From an uncultured Marvinbryantia sp. (GTDB lineage Bacteria; Bacillota; Clostridia; Lachnospirales; Lachnospiraceae), in contig CAKRVB010000013.1 in assembly GCA_934408725.1 (NCBI GenBank), positions 1-61,958 on the forward strand: 61,958 bases of DNA, in the 5' to 3' direction. The translations under genes and the position numbers were made by a program. The notes under the pieces are model-generated. The model was not told the DNA's origin and searched no databases. It was given only the letters and a program-made list of their open reading frames with translations. Shown in pieces: positions 9,501 to 20,000 of this stretch; position 1 is the stretch's first letter; the number at the start of each line of letters is the position of its first letter.

Positions 9501-10097
9501 GGTAAGTTCTGACAAAATATCATTGATACGGGTAAGATTGTTATTCTCATCTTCCAGTTTTTTCTGAGCAGACAGCTTGCGCCGTTTGAACTTCACGATT
9601 CCGGCTGCCTCATCAAACAGCTCTCGTCTCTCTTCCGGTTTACCGTTTAAGATCTTATCGATCTGTCCCTGACCGATAATGGAATATCCCTCCTTACCGA
9701 TACCGGTATCATAAAAAAGTTCTTTCACGTCACGAAGACGGCATGCTGTACCATTGATCAGATATTCGCTTTCACCGGAACGATACAGCCTTCTGGTTAC
9801 TGTAACCTCGTTATAATCTACCGGAAGCTGATGATCTGAATTATCCAGCGTAATGGATACCATGGCGAATCCCAGCGGTTTTCGATTCTCTGTACCGGAA
9901 AAAATAACATCCTGCATGTTTGAACCACGCAGCTGCTTCACGCTCTGTTCGCCAAGCACCCATCTGACAGCATCACCTACATTGCTCTTTCCACTTCCAT
10001 TTGGTCCTACAATACCGGTAATTCCATTATGAAACTGGAACTTCAGCTTATTTGCAAAGGATTTGAATCCATGCACTTCTATGCTTTTTAAATACAT
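6537..10097 (-). CDS. smc: Chromosome segregation ATPase SMC
   Basis: 1186 residues, full length for bacterial SMC. The N-terminal Walker A is GPNGSGKSNVGDAV, two long coiled coils flank a hinge at about residues 515-665 (including LLSPGGSMSGGA), and the C-terminal ABC signature MSGGEKALTAIALLFA precedes Walker B FCLLDEIEAALDE. With ScpA and ScpB, which are not in this window, it forms the condensin that compacts and segregates the chromosome. It begins immediately after the rnc stop codon with no gap, in the classic rnc-smc-ftsY order. Confidence 0.98.
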   Translation of the reverse strand: MYLKSIEVHGFKSFANKLKFQFHNGITGIVGPNGSGKSNVGDAVRWVLGEQSVKQLRGSNMQDVIFSGTENRKPLGFAMVSITLDNSDHQLPVDYNEVTVTRRLYRSGESEYLINGTACRLRDVKELFYDTGIGKEGYSIIGQGQIDKILNGKPEERRELFDEAAGIVKFKRRKLSAQKKLEDENNNLTRINDILSELTRQVGPLERQAEKAKIYLKKRDELKQLDINMFLLEKERMSGQLKDVENKILISDHDMETVKNKLEQIRAEYEKIEQELETLDQTIEEKKNELNQGRMVKQQLENQIELLKEQIRSASMNDEHFQSRMAGIEESLKSCQQELTTEEKNNEGLKKELEEAAEKERNCTKRLQEITEQAEQLEKQIAAGRNELITLLNERSNTKARMQRFETMKEQIQIRNSQLTQRMLSAKTEQNQRETVRAGYQKEYEAITARIHELTEENTRIEEGINEIQKELIASSRELEATKEDYSRNVSRLEALRNMTERYDGYGNSIRRVMEKKDSVSGIYGVVADLVKTEKKYEAAIETALGGSIQNIVTDNENTAKSMIEYLKRNKFGRATFLPLNAIRKKGGLGNDQALYEPGAIGVASTLVDTDDRYETLVEYLLGKTLIVDHIDHAIAISRKYRQSLRIVTLEGDLLSPGGSMSGGAFKNSSNLLGRRREMEDLEEKVRSSKARVLQLQKQIEEIRQKRTREREELVKRTEQMQAEYLNQNTLKLKLQEIQTQNAKMLSDHKSLQNEVNEIQQQMAEIEEEHVQIEKEMDLSREQEAQLETQIKTWQSKLEEKKADQEEQNRVCNEVHTQTMALHQKEEFICQNLQRIHSEEEHLLEEKKSLQENLSGSREDIEKKEAQIQEIQESILHAQQAETDTEKVLSQFTEERNEKNRSHKEFFQVREDLSNQLSDLDKEHFRLDNQKERLSDYLERQINYMWEEYELTASEAEKFRDEEIEHSPQLKKMISQLKSEIKSLGPVNVNAIEEYKELHERHEFLSAQHADLVKAGEDLKKIITELDEGMRRQFKEKFAIMQQEFEKAFKELFGGGKGSLELVEDEDILEAGIRIIAQPPGKKLVNMMQMSGGEKALTAIALLFAIQNMKPSPFCLLDEIEAALDENNVSRYANYLHKLTKNTQFIIITHRRGTMAVADRLYGITMQEKGVSTQVSVNMVEDELDQ

Positions 10098-10790
10098 CTA
10101 TTTTGCTTGTCCTTTCAGGGTGATGATCGTTCGATAAGCTGCCTGCTGCTCTGCGCTTTTTTTTGTCCTGCCACTTCCTTCTTCAAAGCCCTTGTCCCCG
10201 ATAAATAACTGCATGACAAATGTCTTATCGTGATCCGGGCCTTCCTCTCTCACCAGATGATATGACATCGGCTGCCCTTTAAAGGAACTCTGTACAATCT
10301 CCTGCAGGATAGTTTTGCTATCATAAAAGAGTTTTTTATTCTCTATATCATTTAAAATAAATTCATATACAAATTCTTTTGCACTAGCAAAACCACCATC
10401 CAAATAAATGGCACCGATCAATGCCTCCATGGCATCAGAAACAATGGAATCACGGAATCGTCCGCCGGTCAGTTCTTCTCCCTTTCCGAGACGCAGGAAA
10501 GATCCCAGTTCGATCACTGCTGCACACTGAGCAAGGGTCGGTTCGCACACAATACTGGCACGGAGCTTGGTCATGTCCCCTTCTGGCATAGCCGGATAAT
10601 TTTCAAAAATAAATTCGCTGCTGGACAGTTCCAACACTGCATCTCCCAGGAACTCCAGACGTTCATTGTCTTTTAATTTTTTTCTGGTTTCATTGGCATA
10701 GGAACTATGTCGCATCGCATTTTCCATGAGTTCCTTATTCCGAAAAGTATAGCCAATCTTTCCTTCCAGTTCTTTTAAATCTCTGTTCAT
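10098..10790 (-). CDS. rnc: Ribonuclease III
   Basis: 230-residue double-strand-specific endoribonuclease for rRNA precursor processing. The catalytic signature NERLEFLGDAVLELSSS contributes metal-binding acidic residues, with further acidic residues in the SDAMEALIGAIYLDGG segment. A double-stranded-RNA-binding domain fills about 157-230 and includes GSGRTKKSAEQQAA. The start follows a GAGGTG site. smc begins directly after its stop codon. Confidence 0.97.
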   Translation of the reverse strand: MNRDLKELEGKIGYTFRNKELMENAMRHSSYANETRKKLKDNERLEFLGDAVLELSSSEFIFENYPAMPEGDMTKLRASIVCEPTLAQCAAVIELGSFLRLGKGEELTGGRFRDSIVSDAMEALIGAIYLDGGFASAKEFVYEFILNDIENKKLFYDSKTILQEIVQSSFKGQPMSYHLVREEGPDHDKTFVMQLFIGDKGFEEGSGRTKKSAEQQAAYRTIITLKGQAK

Positions 10791-10867
10791 GTTTCACCTC
10801 ATAATATATCATGTATGATAGCTACGAATTGCTTCGTGCTTCGCACTCCCACAATCCCCTGATATCA

Positions 10868-10900
10868 TAAAAAGAGGGTGCACAAAACGGCACCCTCAAA
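10868..10900 (-). terminator. Rho-independent terminator after acpP
   Basis: On the minus strand GAGGGTGC and GCACCCTC form an 8-bp GC-rich stem around an 8-base loop, followed by TTTTT. It lies about 10 bases after the acpP stop codon and separates plsX-acpP from rnc-smc-ftsY. Confidence 0.85.
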
Positions 10901-10908
10901 GATCAAAC

Positions 10909-11142
10909 TTACGCATCAATTGCGTTCTTGATAGCTTCTACCGCATCTCCTACAGAAACGATCTTTTCAGCTTCTTCATTCGGAATCTCAATATCAAACT
11001 CTTCTTCAATGCCCATGATGATCTGATATACATCCAGGGAGTCAGCACCCAGATCATCCACAAACGTGGTATCCATTGTGATCTCTTCCTCGTCCACATT
11101 CATAACCTCTGCAATGATTTTCTGAAGTTTTTCAAGTTCCAT
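10909..11142 (-). CDS. acpP: Acyl carrier protein
   Basis: 77 residues, strongly acidic, with the DLGADSLDVYQ motif in which the serine receives 4'-phosphopantetheine. It carries growing acyl chains in fatty-acid synthesis. It follows plsX by 11 bases, consistent with cotranscription for phospholipid synthesis, and has its own RBS (GGAGG). Confidence 0.96.
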   Translation of the reverse strand: MELEKLQKIIAEVMNVDEEEITMDTTFVDDLGADSLDVYQIIMGIEEEFDIEIPNEEAEKIVSVGDAVEAIKNAIDA

Positions 11143-11153
11143 AATTGTACCTC

Positions 11154-12167
11154 CTAATTTGTCTCTTCAAGAATATGTTCTTTTATTTTCTCGTTAATAC
11201 GCTCTTTGCTGAATTGCGTACACTGGAAAATTGCATGTTTGATTTCTTTGCTTGTTGCACTTCCATGAGTCTTTACGACCAGTCCCTTTAATCCAAGCAT
11301 CGGTGCTCCGCCATACTGGGACGCATCAAACGTCTTCAATGTGTTCTTCAATGCCGGCTTCACCAGAAGTGCTCCGATCTTGGAACGAAGGGTACTCATC
11401 ATGCCCTTTTTTATCTGACGTACTAATGCGGATGACGTGCCTTCATATAATTTAAGAATGACATTTCCCACAAATGCTTCACAGACAATTACATCACAGA
11501 CACCGGCCGGAATGTCTCTTGCTTCCACATTCCCAATAAAATTAATATCCTTACATTCCTTCAATAATGGATAAGTCTCTTTTACCAGCGCATTTCCCTT
11601 TTCTTCCTCTGCTCCGATATTCACCAGTCCGACTCTCGGGTTCTTAATGCCAACTACGTTCTCCATGTAAATGGATCCCATCTTTGCGAACTGTACCAGA
11701 TGAGAAGCTCTGGCATCTACATTAGCTCCACAGTCAATCAGAAGAGCTACGCCCTTTTCTGTCGGAATCAACGGTGCCAGCGGCGGTCTCTCAATTCCTC
11801 TGATTCTTCCAACGATCAACTGTCCTCCAACCAGGACAGCTCCGGTACTTCCTGAGGATATGATCGCATCGGCTTCCCCATGCTTTACCATATTCATACC
11901 AACCACAATGGAAGAATCCTTCTTCTTACGGATCGCATTCACCGGAGGCTCACCTGTCTCGATTACTTCTGATGCATTTGTAATCTCAATACGCTGTGGG
12001 TCATAAGTATATTTTTTTAACTCGCTCTGAATAACTTCCTCTTTTCCAACCAGAACAACTCTGATATCCGGATTCTCATTCACAGCTTCTACTGCTGCTT
12101 TAATAGGCTCTACAGGGGCATTGTCTCCGCCCATTGCATCAACTGCCACCTTAATTTTTTCCTGCAT
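11154..12167 (-). CDS. plsX: Phosphate acyltransferase PlsX
   Basis: Converts acyl-ACP to acyl-phosphate, the donor for PlsY in phospholipid synthesis. About 337 residues, with the N-terminal VDAMGGDNAP signature and the glycine-rich IISSGSTGAVLVGG segment. Two ATGs stand side by side; the second (12165-12167) has the better distance to AGGAGG. It forms an operon with acpP. Confidence 0.95.
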   Translation of the reverse strand: MQEKIKVAVDAMGGDNAPVEPIKAAVEAVNENPDIRVVLVGKEEVIQSELKKYTYDPQRIEITNASEVIETGEPPVNAIRKKKDSSIVVGMNMVKHGEADAIISSGSTGAVLVGGQLIVGRIRGIERPPLAPLIPTEKGVALLIDCGANVDARASHLVQFAKMGSIYMENVVGIKNPRVGLVNIGAEEEKGNALVKETYPLLKECKDINFIGNVEARDIPAGVCDVIVCEAFVGNVILKLYEGTSSALVRQIKKGMMSTLRSKIGALLVKPALKNTLKTFDASQYGGAPMLGLKGLVVKTHGSATSKEIKHAIFQCTQFSKERINEKIKEHILEETN

Positions 12168-12193
12168 CATCTACCTCCTGTTTCATAACTATC

Positions 12194-12222
12194 ATCATAC
12201 AAGACATCCATATAAAAATCAA
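12194..12222 (-). promoter_or_regulatory. Sigma-A promoter for plsX-acpP
   Basis: Minus-strand TTGATT, 17 bases, TATGAT, with transcription expected to start near 12187, about 20 bases before the start codon. I looked for a FapR-type operator and did not recognise one. Confidence 0.65.
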
Positions 12223-12271
12223 CAGTTTTTATTCTGCAGAAATAAGAATGCCGGCAGTTCCTGTCTACATC

Positions 12272-12302
12272 AAAAAATGCCAGAATATTCTGGCATTTTT
12301 TG
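12272..12302. terminator. Bidirectional terminator left of the 63-bp repeat array
   Basis: Palindromic stem ATGCCAGAAT/ATTCTGGCAT flanked by an A-run on the left and a T-run on the right, so it can terminate in either direction. On the minus strand it would end transcripts that leave the subtilase gene and cross the repeat array, which places the whole array in the 3' part of that transcript. Confidence 0.75.
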
Positions 12303-12341
12303 TGCTGCCGTATGAAGATAGCGATGCCCCTTTTCCAGGTT

Positions 12342-13247
12342 CTGACTGCGGATTCTGCTTGCTTCTTACTTTCCGGGGTCGGTCACCTACGGATAGCCGT
12401 TACATGACCGCGGATTTAACTTGCTTCTTACTTTCCGGGGTTGGTTCGTCTGCGACTATCCATTATCTGACCGCGGATTTAACTTGCTTCTTACTTTCCG
12501 GGGCTGGTTCGCCTCTGGATATCCACTACCTGACCGCGGATTCCGCTTGTTTCTTAGTTTCCGGGGCCGGTTCGCCTCTGGATATCCTCTACCTGACCGC
12601 GAATTCAGCTTGTTTCTCAGTTTCCGGAGCCGGTTCGCCTCTGGGTATCCACTACCTGGCCACGGATTTAACTTGCTTCTTACTTTCCGGGGTCGGTTCG
12701 CCTGCGGCTATCCATTACCTGACCGCGGATTCTGCTTGTTTCTTGCTTTCCGGGGGCGGTTCGACTCTGGATATCCATTACCTGACCGCGGATCCAACTT
12801 GCTTCTTACTTTCCGGGGTTGGTTCGCCTCTGAATATCCACTACCTGACCACAGATTCTGCTTGCTTCTTACTTTCCGGGGCCGAATCATCTCTGGATAT
12901 CCATTACCTAACCGCGGATTCTGCTTGCTTCTTACTTTCCGGGGTCAGTCACCTACGGATAGCCGATACATGACCGCGGATTTAGCTTGTTTCTTAGTTA
13001 CCGGAGCCAAATCATCTCTGGCTATTCATTACATGACCACGGATTCAGCTTGCTTCTTAGCTTCCATGGTCGGTTCGCCTGCGGATATCCATTACATGGC
13101 CACAGATTTAACTTGCTTCTTACTTTCCGGGGTCGGTTCGCCTGCGGATATCCATTACATGACCACGGATTTAACTTGCTTCTTACTTTCCGGGGCCAAA
13201 TCATCTCTGGATATCCATTACCTAACCACGGATTCAGCTTGTTTCCA
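12342..13247. repeat. Tandem array of 14 units of 63 bp, plus partial ends
   Basis: Full units begin at 12351, 12413, 12476, 12539, 12602, 12665, 12728, 12791, 12854, 12917, 12979, 13042, 13105 and 13168. Twelve are exactly 63 bp; those at 12351 and 12917 are 62 bp. Each unit has a conserved half built on CTTGCTTCTTACTTTCCGGGG and a half that comes in at least three versions: GGTTCGCCT..., AATCATCTC... and GTCACCTACGG.... Most units contain two short palindromes, GGATATCC and CCGCGG, with centres about 16 bp apart. The period equals six turns of B-DNA, so equivalent sites would face the same side of the helix. The right end runs into the last codons of the subtilase gene. Long open frames cross it on both strands only because 63 is a multiple of three; they lack ribosome-binding sites and the strongest forward one crosses the terminator. 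No other gene is seen in 12303-13233. Confidence 0.95.
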
Positions 13248-14088
13248 CATATCCCCATCCAAATGTAGTATCATAGCCTGAATCTCCCGCATCTATTGCT
13301 ATTTCTTTCAGATATTCTTCTGCTTTTCCTTTTGTATGATTCTCATTTGGCACTTCAGACAGATACTTTGCTAATATACCACTGATTCTGGGTGCAGCAT
13401 AAGAAGATCCTTTCTCACCCTGATAATTGCCATCTGCGGATACAAATACAGCATTGCTTTGCAGATACCAGAGAGAGCTGACTGGCTCTCCCTGTTCATT
13501 CAGATCTGCACCGGACACACCTATCACCTCTTTCCATGCAGCCGGGTAGACCTCACTGCCAAGAGGTGTAGACAGTGACAAATTTCCCGCTGCCGCTACC
13601 AGCAGTACATTCCGTCCAACCGCATATGTCATGGCTTCATGCAGCTCTTCATCATCCTGATTTAAAGTCCAGCTCATATTGATGATATCAGCATCATATA
13701 TGTCCACCGCATCATAAATAGCCTGAATAATAGCCGAACCTATATCTGTGGCATTCGAGTGCTCACCACTAGCTTCCTGCGTATTTTGAGTCAACGCCAT
13801 ACTACTGTCAAAGCATTTCAACATATAAATATCTACATCTGGTGCCGTTTCTTTTAGAATTTCATATACACAAGTTCCATGTCCTTCCTGATCCGTCAGA
13901 TCCTGTGTACCGTCCAGATAATTCTTTCCCTGCACATCTGACAAATTGCAGCCAGAATCCAGAATGCAGACGGTTACCGCATTGGATGCTTCTTCTAATG
14001 GTTCCATTTCTGCCAATGCCCCCACTGTAAGGGGCATCGTTAGAAAGATACCAAACAGAATACCTGCATAAAAGTGTGTTCTTCTCAT
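13234..14088 (-). CDS. Secreted S8 family (subtilisin-like) serine protease
   Basis: 284 residues. A signal peptide covers about 1-26 (basic MRRTH, hydrophobic core, cleavage near VGALA). The catalytic Asp lies in CILDSG, His in EGHGTCVYE, the oxyanion Asn in AAAGN and Ser in GSSYAAP. The domain ends with GWGYV, the usual end of the subtilase fold, and there is no pro-region of typical length and no anchor. Its ATG overlaps the stop codon of the giant upstream protein in ATGA, so translation is probably coupled and the two proteins are made together. Its stop codon lies in the first, partial copy of the 63-bp repeat. A role in processing the upstream protein is inference. Confidence 0.9.
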   Translation of the reverse strand: MRRTHFYAGILFGIFLTMPLTVGALAEMEPLEEASNAVTVCILDSGCNLSDVQGKNYLDGTQDLTDQEGHGTCVYEILKETAPDVDIYMLKCFDSSMALTQNTQEASGEHSNATDIGSAIIQAIYDAVDIYDADIINMSWTLNQDDEELHEAMTYAVGRNVLLVAAAGNLSLSTPLGSEVYPAAWKEVIGVSGADLNEQGEPVSSLWYLQSNAVFVSADGNYQGEKGSSYAAPRISGILAKYLSEVPNENHTKGKAEEYLKEIAIDAGDSGYDTTFGWGYVETS

Positions 14089-17000
14089 GAGTCACCATTA
14101 TTCTGTACCGGTTCCATGCTCTCAGCAGACTGAATTTCTGCCGCCTGCGTCTCGGCTGGCTGTGGAGGAGCAGAAGTCTCTGCTTGAGGTGCCGCCGTTT
14201 CCGGTGTCGCTGTTTCTGTCTGTGGTGCCGGTGTTTCCGCTGCCGGCTGCTCCGTTTGTGGCGCCGGTGTCTCTGATGCCGGCTGCTCCGTTTGTGGCGC
14301 CGCTGTTTCCGGCTGCGGGGCTGTCGTTTCCGGTGCAGAAGTCTCTGGCACCTGTGTCTGTGGCAACTCCGTTTCAGGGGTCTGCGTCTCAGACACTGTT
14401 GTTTCTGTGGTCGAACTCTCTGTCATCGTTGTCTCCGGTACAGCAGGATTAGATGTTGTACTTTCCGGTTCAGAAGATTCGGTATCCTGTGATGAAGTCT
14501 GTGATTCCGTAATGGTTTCTGTTGAAAGTTCTGTTTCCGGCTCCATTATCCGGGCTTGTATTTTAGACCTTGCTCTGGTATTGCCTGTTGCATCTAATGT
14601 GATACTCAAATCATTTGGTAATTTTGCATCGGTAAAACTGAATTTAAAAGATTTTTTATCCGGCTGCTCTACCTTAATTCCGTTTGTAACCGTATTTAAT
14701 GCTGAAATCTTCTTTTCAATTTGTGCGCCTCCTTCGTTTTTCCATTTTATTGTCGCAGACTTAAAAACTCCAGAATCATATGTTCCTTTAAGTTCGATTG
14801 TAAACGTATTGTCACCCGGATTCCAGTTATTCAATATTCCTGTTCTATCCTCGAGTTTGCCTGTACCAATTGTAGGTTTGTTCGCAATGATTACATAATG
14901 TATTTCGATCGTATTTCTTATTGTTACTTTACAGTTTTTACTTGCATCAGATGTATACGTATTGGTATCGGAAGGAATAAATCTAACGGAATTTTCACCG
15001 CTTTGCATAGGAATATAAGTACTGTCTCCCCATACCCAGCTACCATTCAGTACTTCATTTTCGATGTATGGATTATATGCTTTTACTGAATCGGCTTTGA
15101 TCTCCGCATTGGCTATTGTGTGATTTCCCCCCTGATACATAATAGTATCACCCATTTCTCCAACTACATATGGCGTTGTTTTTTGTACCGTAACCTCAAC
15201 ATATATTTCATAACTGTCCAGATTATTCTGATTATTGCCCGGTGTATATTTTGCTTTTATGCTGTGTTTTCCAACTGCCAATGGCTGTGCCACTTTCTTT
15301 TCACCAGATCCAGATTTCTCAAGCAAAAGTTCATCACCATTCGCATTTTTTTCTGTTACCCAACTCCAGATTCCATTTCCTGATTCTGTTTCTGATACAG
15401 ACGGATATGTTACCTTAAAGCCCGCTAACATATCTTTTGCAGAATACATTGTCTGGATATCCGAAACATTATTTATTGTTTCTTTTTTAGAATCACCGGA
15501 TGTCAGTTTCTGTCCGTAAGAAATAGCTTTCACACTTCCTGTTGTAACCTGAGGCACTGCTTTCAGAATATTGAACTTGCGTATAATGTCATCTTGCCCC
15601 AATCCATTTTCTGTATTTCCACGTCTTTCCATCCATACAGTATTTTTGGTATCCTTCAATCTCAATTTCACATCATAAGTGCCTGCATCTTGTCCACCAT
15701 TATTTTCAAGAACAATGTATCCATCGCTGTCAGCATTTGGAAACGCTGGTTTCTGCGTCTGTCCATTATAATATACTGTTGGAATTTCCGGAACATATAC
15801 ATTCTGATAACTCAAAGGAATCGTAACCTCAGCAGTAAACACTGCAAATCCATCTTCGTATTTTTCATCCGCTATAAAATATGCAGTATGAGAAGCTCCT
15901 ACATCCGGTTTTTCAGCCAGGACTTTTTCATTCCATTTCCATGTTCCCTGTACTTCTTCTCCCCGGTATTTTACAGAACCTGCCAAATGAATATCTCCCA
16001 TGAGCGTTCCGTAAGAATATAAGGTTTTCTCGGTACCTACATTAGAAATCGTTACATCTTTTTGCTGCACCTGTGTAATAGCGGCCGTCGATATCGCTGT
16101 AGCATTTACCACAACATATGCATCTTCTCCATATAATTCATCTGAATTTTGGGATTCATCTAAGGTATACTCACTGAATATTACTTTTTTATCCTGCTCT
16201 GCTTTTGCAGTTTCAAAGTTCCATGTTCCACCGGACAAAAATTCTTCTATAGCCGTAAACTCTTCTGTTGTGACATTACCTTTTTCATCTGCATAGAACA
16301 ATTTCGCCGTACCTGTTGTTGACAGATCATTGTACCGATAAACTCTGCTGTCTGCTGCCGCAGTCACGTATAACCCGATTTGCGTCAATACAGAGGCTTT
16401 TGTTTCAGCTGGTGCGAAATATTCCTCACAGTCAGAATCTGGGGTGAAAATCACTTCATATTCATTTTCTTCTGTACCATTATTTCTGCCAAATGGAATC
16501 TGATCCGCATTCTTCCAGCTATAAGTTCCGGAAGCATTCTGTTCATAATCAAGATCCATATTTGTATAAAGCGCTATGCTTTCTCCAATGGCTACTCCTT
16601 TTGTAATTTCGTTCAATTTCTGTCCAAATTTTCCTTTCGGTATATCTGGAACACTAAATTTTTCTGGTACCATTTTCTGCAGCTGTGCCTGGTAATTTGC
16701 AATTGTAACCGGATGCCTTTCCCCTGCATCATCCGTATACACTGCTTCTACCTCAAATGTATAAATCTGCTTCTGCTTATCGGATCTGCGATCTGTCTGA
16801 GTACTCTTTATCTGTATTTCAATACTGTCACTATACGCACCGATTTCTCCAGGCTGATAGCTGCCAGCTGTACCATCTTCTTTTATGATCTTTTTCAGAT
16901 AGTCTTTCGCATCCTGGGCCACTTTTGGATCTATGATCTTATATGGATCATCCAGCGCTGGTCCATTACCCACCAGATAAGCAACCAATTCTGATTCATA

Positions 17001-20000
17001 CGGATGATTCTGAGCCAATACCTGTATTCTGTCCAGAATGTTCAATACTGAATCGGAACTGATCCAGGTTGCCATGTAAACACGATTTCCCATAGAACCT
17101 TTCGGAATATGAACCTCTTTGGTTGGCTGGTCAAGTCCCGTTCCTGTCCAGCCCGCAAATTCATACTTTTCTCTGGTTGGCTGTTTCAGAATAATCTCGT
17201 TGCTTTCTATATTGTAAGATTCCGGATTATTCGGATTGTCGAAAGCTCTCTTGTATTCTATGGAATACTCAATCGGTGACCATTCTGCGGTATAGCTGCG
17301 ATCGCCGCCGGTTCCCGGCTCTATCATAACCTCTAAGGTAGCCTCCTTCAGACCGGTTCCCGTCCAGCCAGCGAATGTATATCCTTCTCTGGTTGGTGCA
17401 GTTAGTGTGATCGTATCTTCTGTAGTGTAGGTTGTCGGATTTTCCACCGCTTCTGTCCCACCTGCAAGATCGTAGGTAATCGCATAAGTGGTTGCCTTCC
17501 AGCCCGCATAAAGGGTTGTATTACCGGTAATCGTATCGTTTTGCACATCAAAAGCTGCTGTTGCTGCCTTATTTTTGTACCATCCGGTAAAGGTATAGTA
17601 CTGTCTTTCCGGCGCATCCGGAATGATCGTAATTGGATATCCCACAAATCCCGTTGTTTCTGCATAGAGCGGTGCATCCGTTCCATCATTGCGGTCAAAG
17701 TTTACGGCAACCATCTTCGCCCAGCGCGCATAGAGATCCATGCCACCTGACAGACGGTATGTTTCCAGATTGATCGGTTCACCTGAGAATTCGTCATTGG
17801 TATACCATCCCATGAACTGATATCCGTCATATTCCGGAATCTGAATATTTAACAGTTTTTCTCCCGGTCTTAATGTAGAATAGGTAAATGCAAAATATTC
17901 CTGTGTGTCATTTTCAAAAATCAGATGTTCTTCCGGCGCATCTTCTGACCCTGTCAGATATGCTGCCTTTCCTTTTGCAGGTGTAAAATGCACGGTTACG
18001 TCACAGGTCCAGTCTGCATATAAGGTCACATCTGTCAGCAGTTTTTCGCCGAACTGATATGCTTCCCCACTGCCATCTGCAGATGTGTACCAGCCACGGA
18101 ACGTCAGTCCGTCAATCTTCGGATCTTCCACCTTCTTTGTTACTTCATTTTCTGCAAAATAGACTTTTTTGTAGGTTCCATAGCCACCATACTGGTACAG
18201 ATAAGTAATGCTGTGCAGCCGATAAGCACGCAGTACAATGGACAGATCGCTGTTTGGCATGATAAAGCTTACTTTATTGTCACTGATCTGGAACGTCACA
18301 TCTTCATTTTCTGAAGTTACTTCCAGTCCTCCATAGCCTTCTTCCAGTTCTACCTGAAGCTCCACTTTACTTCCTGGTTTGATGCCATCTTCTCCATTCA
18401 GCTTCTCATCTGTAAACTGATATCCTTTCACTCCTTCACCGAGTTGAATACCCAGTATTGGCTTGCCAATGGTAATATCAAAGTAAACATCCTGCTGATA
18501 TTCCCGTCCTGTCAGGGTAAATCCGGTCTTTGCTGCCGCTTCCTCATTTACTGACATCATCAGAGGCTGCCTGCTGCCATCGAATTGTGTACGTCTTGTT
18601 TCCAGAAGATAACTGTGTTCTGCTTCTTTTGTAAATGTCAATGATTTACCATATGCACTTGGCGCTACCTGGAAGGTATAAGTATCCTCTGCATCGTCCC
18701 CTTTCAGATTGATATGATAACGAATCGAATCCTCATATCCTTCAAATCTGCGGACATACAGATAATAGGTCACATCATACGCATCCGTCTGTGGACGCAC
18801 ATCATAGCGCACGACTCCATTGGCAGGTGTCATATAGCAGAAGCTGCTGATCTGCGGCACACTATACTGTATCACACCGCTCTGGGAAGGAGATGGTTCC
18901 ATCCATTCACAGGTGTACTGACTGATTTCCGGATATTCACTCTGTACCTTTGCAACAATTTCTCCCAGATTCAATGTTCCCGTCGCAGTTGGCTCATAAG
19001 CTCTTCCCAGATTATGTGTAGAGGTAAAGGATGTCTCATACACCACTTTGTTATCCCAGTCAGCTGCACTCAGCCCCCAGTTTCTTGCACACCAGTCATT
19101 CAATACTATCTTCACATTCTGTGTCGTTGTTGCCAGCGCACATTTCTTTTTCAAATGGAACGTCTTGGTCTGTTTCTTCACCAGTGCGGAGGAACTGTTA
19201 TTCTCATAAGTAACTTCCAGATCCAGCTCTGCCTCTTCACACAACTGTTCTTCTGCAACCTTTTCATCCATATAGATGAATCCCGGATTCTGTCCCTTCG
19301 ATGAATCGCCCACGGTAAATAATGCATTTCTGGCATCTCCTTCCGGGATTGCCTCTCCATTTATCATGAGATTCTTCACCGATAAAGTGATCTTCACACC
19401 TTTACCGGATGATTTTGCGCAAAGAAGATTGTTCTTCTGGCATTTTCCGCCCATCAGATTCCATGTCTTCATCGGAATGGTTTCAAATCCGAATACTGTT
19501 TTATGATCTGCATTCGCACTGGATTTTTCCCAGAGCTTTGCCAGTTCCTCTTCATCCATATAGCTCATGCTGCTCGATACGGAAGTGGACCACAATGGCC
19601 AGCGTCCGGTATAGACCGTCCAGTTCTTGCGTATGGTCTTGAAAATCAGTCTTACTTTCAGACCAAGGGATACTACAACATCAATACCTACCTCAAATTT
19701 TAATGCTCCAAGGTTCGTATTGGCTCCGCTCAAAAGATTCGTGGTATTGAAGAACAGGCCTGTCAGCTCCGCATAAGCATAGAGGCTTCCGGTTATATAG
19801 GCTGTGGCAATTCCACACATGGTTACTGACAGCGTCAGCCGCAGTCCCACGCGGGCTCCTACCTTTCCAATCAGATAAATATTATTGGTTACAGAGCTCT
19901 CCAGCTTCTCTGTATAAGAGCTTCCTTTGAATTTCAGGAAATTGTATTTGAAACCGATGCGTTCCCCGCTTCTGGCTACGATCTCTACGCCAAAGGTTGC

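Noticed and set aside
12342..13247. CRISPR array
   Set aside because: Units are contiguous 63-bp repeats with no unique spacers, and no cas genes are present.
12248..13281. Two long plus-strand open frames with 21-residue repeats and an Arg/Lys-rich minus-strand frame across the 63-bp array
   Set aside because: The period is divisible by three, so any frame without a stop in the unit stays open. There is no RBS, the 62-bp units break the frames, and the longest forward frame runs through a terminator hairpin.
14085..14200. Possible missed LPxTG anchor by frameshift at the end of the giant gene
   Set aside because: The other frames in this stretch do not yield a sorting motif followed by a hydrophobic segment, and the stop codon is shared with the start of an intact exported protease.
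14721..16994. Several plus-strand frames opposite the giant gene
   Set aside because: Antisense shadows of the repetitive coding sequence, without ribosome-binding sites or family features.
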